From Gammaproteobacteria bacterium (GTDB taxonomy: Bacteria; Pseudomonadota; Gammaproteobacteria; SZUA-152): 7,103 nt of DNA. The translations under genes were made by a program, and so were the position numbers. Below, in pieces: positions 6,701 to 7,103 of the stretch. Within the stretch, counting starts at the first letter, position 1. Each line of letters begins with the position of its first letter. The stretch covers positions 1-7,103 of the forward strand of contig QIGJ01000267.1 of assembly GCA_003229995.1 (NCBI GenBank), given 5' to 3'. Below the pieces are notes generated by a model. The model was not told the origin of the DNA. It worked only from the letters and a program-made list of their open reading frames with translations, and ran no database searches.

Positions 6701-6828
6701 ATAAAGTTCTGTTTGATATTTCTGCCTGGTGGACTGTTTATGGTCTGAGCTTATCTTTTACCACATCAAGTCGTCCGGAATTTTATAGTCCGAATATGGG
6801 TCATCCTCAAACAGTTCAGTCTTGGTAG
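3727..6828 (+). CDS. Secreted YVTN beta-propeller / di-haem cytochrome c peroxidase-like fusion
   Basis: A 1033-residue protein; AGAAGG (3714-3719) lies seven bases before the ATG. Residues 1-25 are a Sec signal peptide (KYKPLLLIIVIQLFFAPSVFS), so it acts in the periplasm or at the cell surface. Residues 30-500 form a YVTN/lactonase-type propeller with repeated blades (RPLAMSPDGKKLFALNTPDN, DMAISSDGKTLYVAAFGSGK, ISVVDINTNTEILKM), interrupted by an insert carrying a calcium-loop-like DTNGDGVPE at 239-247. The second part has two c-type haem sites, CALCH at 526-530 and CSGCH at 705-709, with LTPAQQIGKDFFFDTT before the second and KIPHLRNLYNKVGMFG at 742-757 after it, as in bacterial di-haem peroxidases and MauG-like proteins. 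A calcium loop, DRDEDGVLNGDE, lies at 965-976. Substrate is unknown; oxidation by H2O2 or electron transfer is inferred. The last ~43 residues after GTDPADPGSIP look atypical and overlap the opposite-strand gene. Confidence 0.88.
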   Translation: MFNHKYKPLLLIIVIQLFFAPSVFSGSAYTLFESGQVRPLAMSPDGKKLFALNTPDNRLEIFGIEKNGTLKHQRSILVGMEPVALAVRNNDEVWVVNSISDSVSIVNVGLEAEEIIKTLLVGDEPMDIVFAGKDNKRAFITTAHRGQNSPVDPALITPGVGRADVWVFDVDDVGHDTSLGGTPLTIITLFTDSPRALTVSADGSKVYAAGFKTGNKTTTIAETVVTDNGGVPLASLNVDTNGDGVPEAHMTDMAGNIQPLTGLIVQHNGENWIDETGKVWDHLVNFNLPDKDVFVIDANADVPVEIEAISGVGTIIFNMISNPVNGKVYVTNTEALNLKRFSGPAGTLPATTDAPAVDYTTLNGHFAESRISVLDGGNVTPVHLNKHIDYSVCCDDLPNDENARSLAQPMDMAISSDGKTLYVAAFGSGKVGVFDTTQLENNTFVPDIANHIQLSGGGPAGLVLNEKNNLLYVLTRFDNAISVVDINTNTEILKMKMYNPEPAHIVKGRQYHYDASLTSSRGDSSCALCHVFGDMDQLAWSLGDPSANTVLNPSAADYPGGPSELAINHEDFGLPISPHFAPVKGPMITQSMRGMANHGAMHWRGDQTGGNLEADGSQEDNVQPDMGIYNERLAFSKFNNTFVVIQGRSTRLSTEAMNEFTDFALELMYPANPIRHLDDSLTPAQQIGKDFFFDTTKIVDSGFNCSGCHMVDRDFNKGMTSKPGIFGTNSKNTFAFIQQFLKIPHLRNLYNKVGMFGMTNNRKYLADDPFTGMDPTWNPDVPEDFQNISNYLFFGNDNVHMGDQIKGFGYTQEGSTDSIFRFHNTNGFLPRAPGTVSVLDPGNPDNLPISPEGMEIRRNLEQYMMVFSSNFFPIMGQQVTLTINNGDVVGSRIDLMITRADLGECDLVAQKKKQGFLYQGDGTFARDSLYEPQITEVALRKEAKYNNNITYTCTPPGSGMRIALDRDEDGVLNGDERWAGTDPADPGSIPTNKVLFDISAWWTVYGLSLSFTTSSRPEFYSPNMGHPQTVQSW

Positions 6829-7103
6829 AAGGCTCGCATAAAATAATACACCGCTCATTGCGCTGTTTGATTTTTTCTGCAACAGGCATAGGGACCAGTT
6901 CGTAAGCGTCTCCGAGTTTGGCGATAGCCAGACGACCAGCAATGAGGTGTGTGTGGACCTGTTCTGAAATATAAAGGCGTTTTACCACGTTGGCATCGGT
7001 AAAGTTATAAACCACATCGCCGCCACCATTCTCAACCCGGTTGGTTTCGATCAATTGTTTGATCTGGGCGGCAATGGCCTTGTGTTCGGCCCCCGCTTTT
7101 TTT
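6758..7103 (-). CDS. DUF2058 (YaiL-like) protein, C-terminal part
   Basis: The minus-strand frame is open from the right edge to the TAA at 6758-6760, giving the last 114 residues; the start lies outside the window. The visible part begins within a Lys/Ala-rich segment (KKAGAEHKAIAAQIKQLIE), then has GGGDVVYNFTDANVVKRLYI, GRLAIAKLGDAYELVPMPVA, EKIKQRNE and the ending EDDPYSDYKIPDDLMW. This order and ending match the DUF2058 family (E. coli YaiL, a nucleoprotein/polynucleotide-associated protein in some annotations; function unclear). Members are usually around 180 residues, so about a third is missing. The gene is convergent with the haem-protein gene, and the two coding regions overlap by 71 bp. 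No terminator hairpin was found on either side of its stop. Confidence 0.93.
   Translation of the reverse strand, partial: KKAGAEHKAIAAQIKQLIETNRVENGGGDVVYNFTDANVVKRLYISEQVHTHLIAGRLAIAKLGDAYELVPMPVAEKIKQRNERCIILCEPSTKTELFEDDPYSDYKIPDDLMW

Overview
The window looks like a piece of a gammaproteobacterial chromosome, possibly of marine or environmental origin. The best clue is the right edge: the gene there ends in the C-terminus typical of the DUF2058/YaiL family (IPDDLMW), which I know mainly from Gammaproteobacteria. Signal peptides, a lipobox and c-type haem motifs all fit a Gram-negative cell. Genus cannot be decided from the sequence alone.

Layout, left to right. (1) Positions 1-1037, minus strand: the first 345 codons of a secreted lipoprotein of the 'beta propeller domain' type (PF09826-like); its C-terminal part lies outside the window. 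(2) 1038-1776: a 739-bp intergenic region. It holds a 7-bp palindrome ahead of the lipoprotein gene, a very strong Shine-Dalgarno/ATG that soon runs into a stop, a roughly 177-bp imperfect palindrome (1264-1440) that looks like a small non-autonomous mobile element (MITE-like), and a promoter region with repeated TCGTCA/TGACGA words. (3) 1777-3440, plus strand: a hipB-hipA type II toxin-antitoxin operon with a 4-bp ATGA overlap. All the HipA kinase residues I know to look for are present. (4) 3441-3726: an intergenic region with a weak terminator-like hairpin and a second, unrelated inverted-repeat element (3528-3641). (5) 3727-6828, plus strand: a 1033-codon secreted protein that joins an N-terminal YVTN-type beta-propeller to a two-haem (CALCH, CSGCH) cytochrome c peroxidase-like module and a calcium-loop C-terminus. 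(6) 6758 to the right edge, minus strand: the C-terminal 114 codons of a DUF2058/YaiL-like gene, convergent with and overlapping the peroxidase-like gene by 71 bp.

The hipBA operon is therefore a compact accessory module bracketed on both sides by different palindromic elements, sitting between genes for cell-envelope proteins. Two unlinked predicted beta-propeller proteins lie on either side of it; nothing in the sequence shows that they act together. The points most worth following up are the left palindrome, which splits a well-initiated short reading frame that becomes open again if the element is removed in silico; the right palindrome; the propeller-dihaem fusion; and its extra C-terminal tail running antisense into the neighbouring gene.
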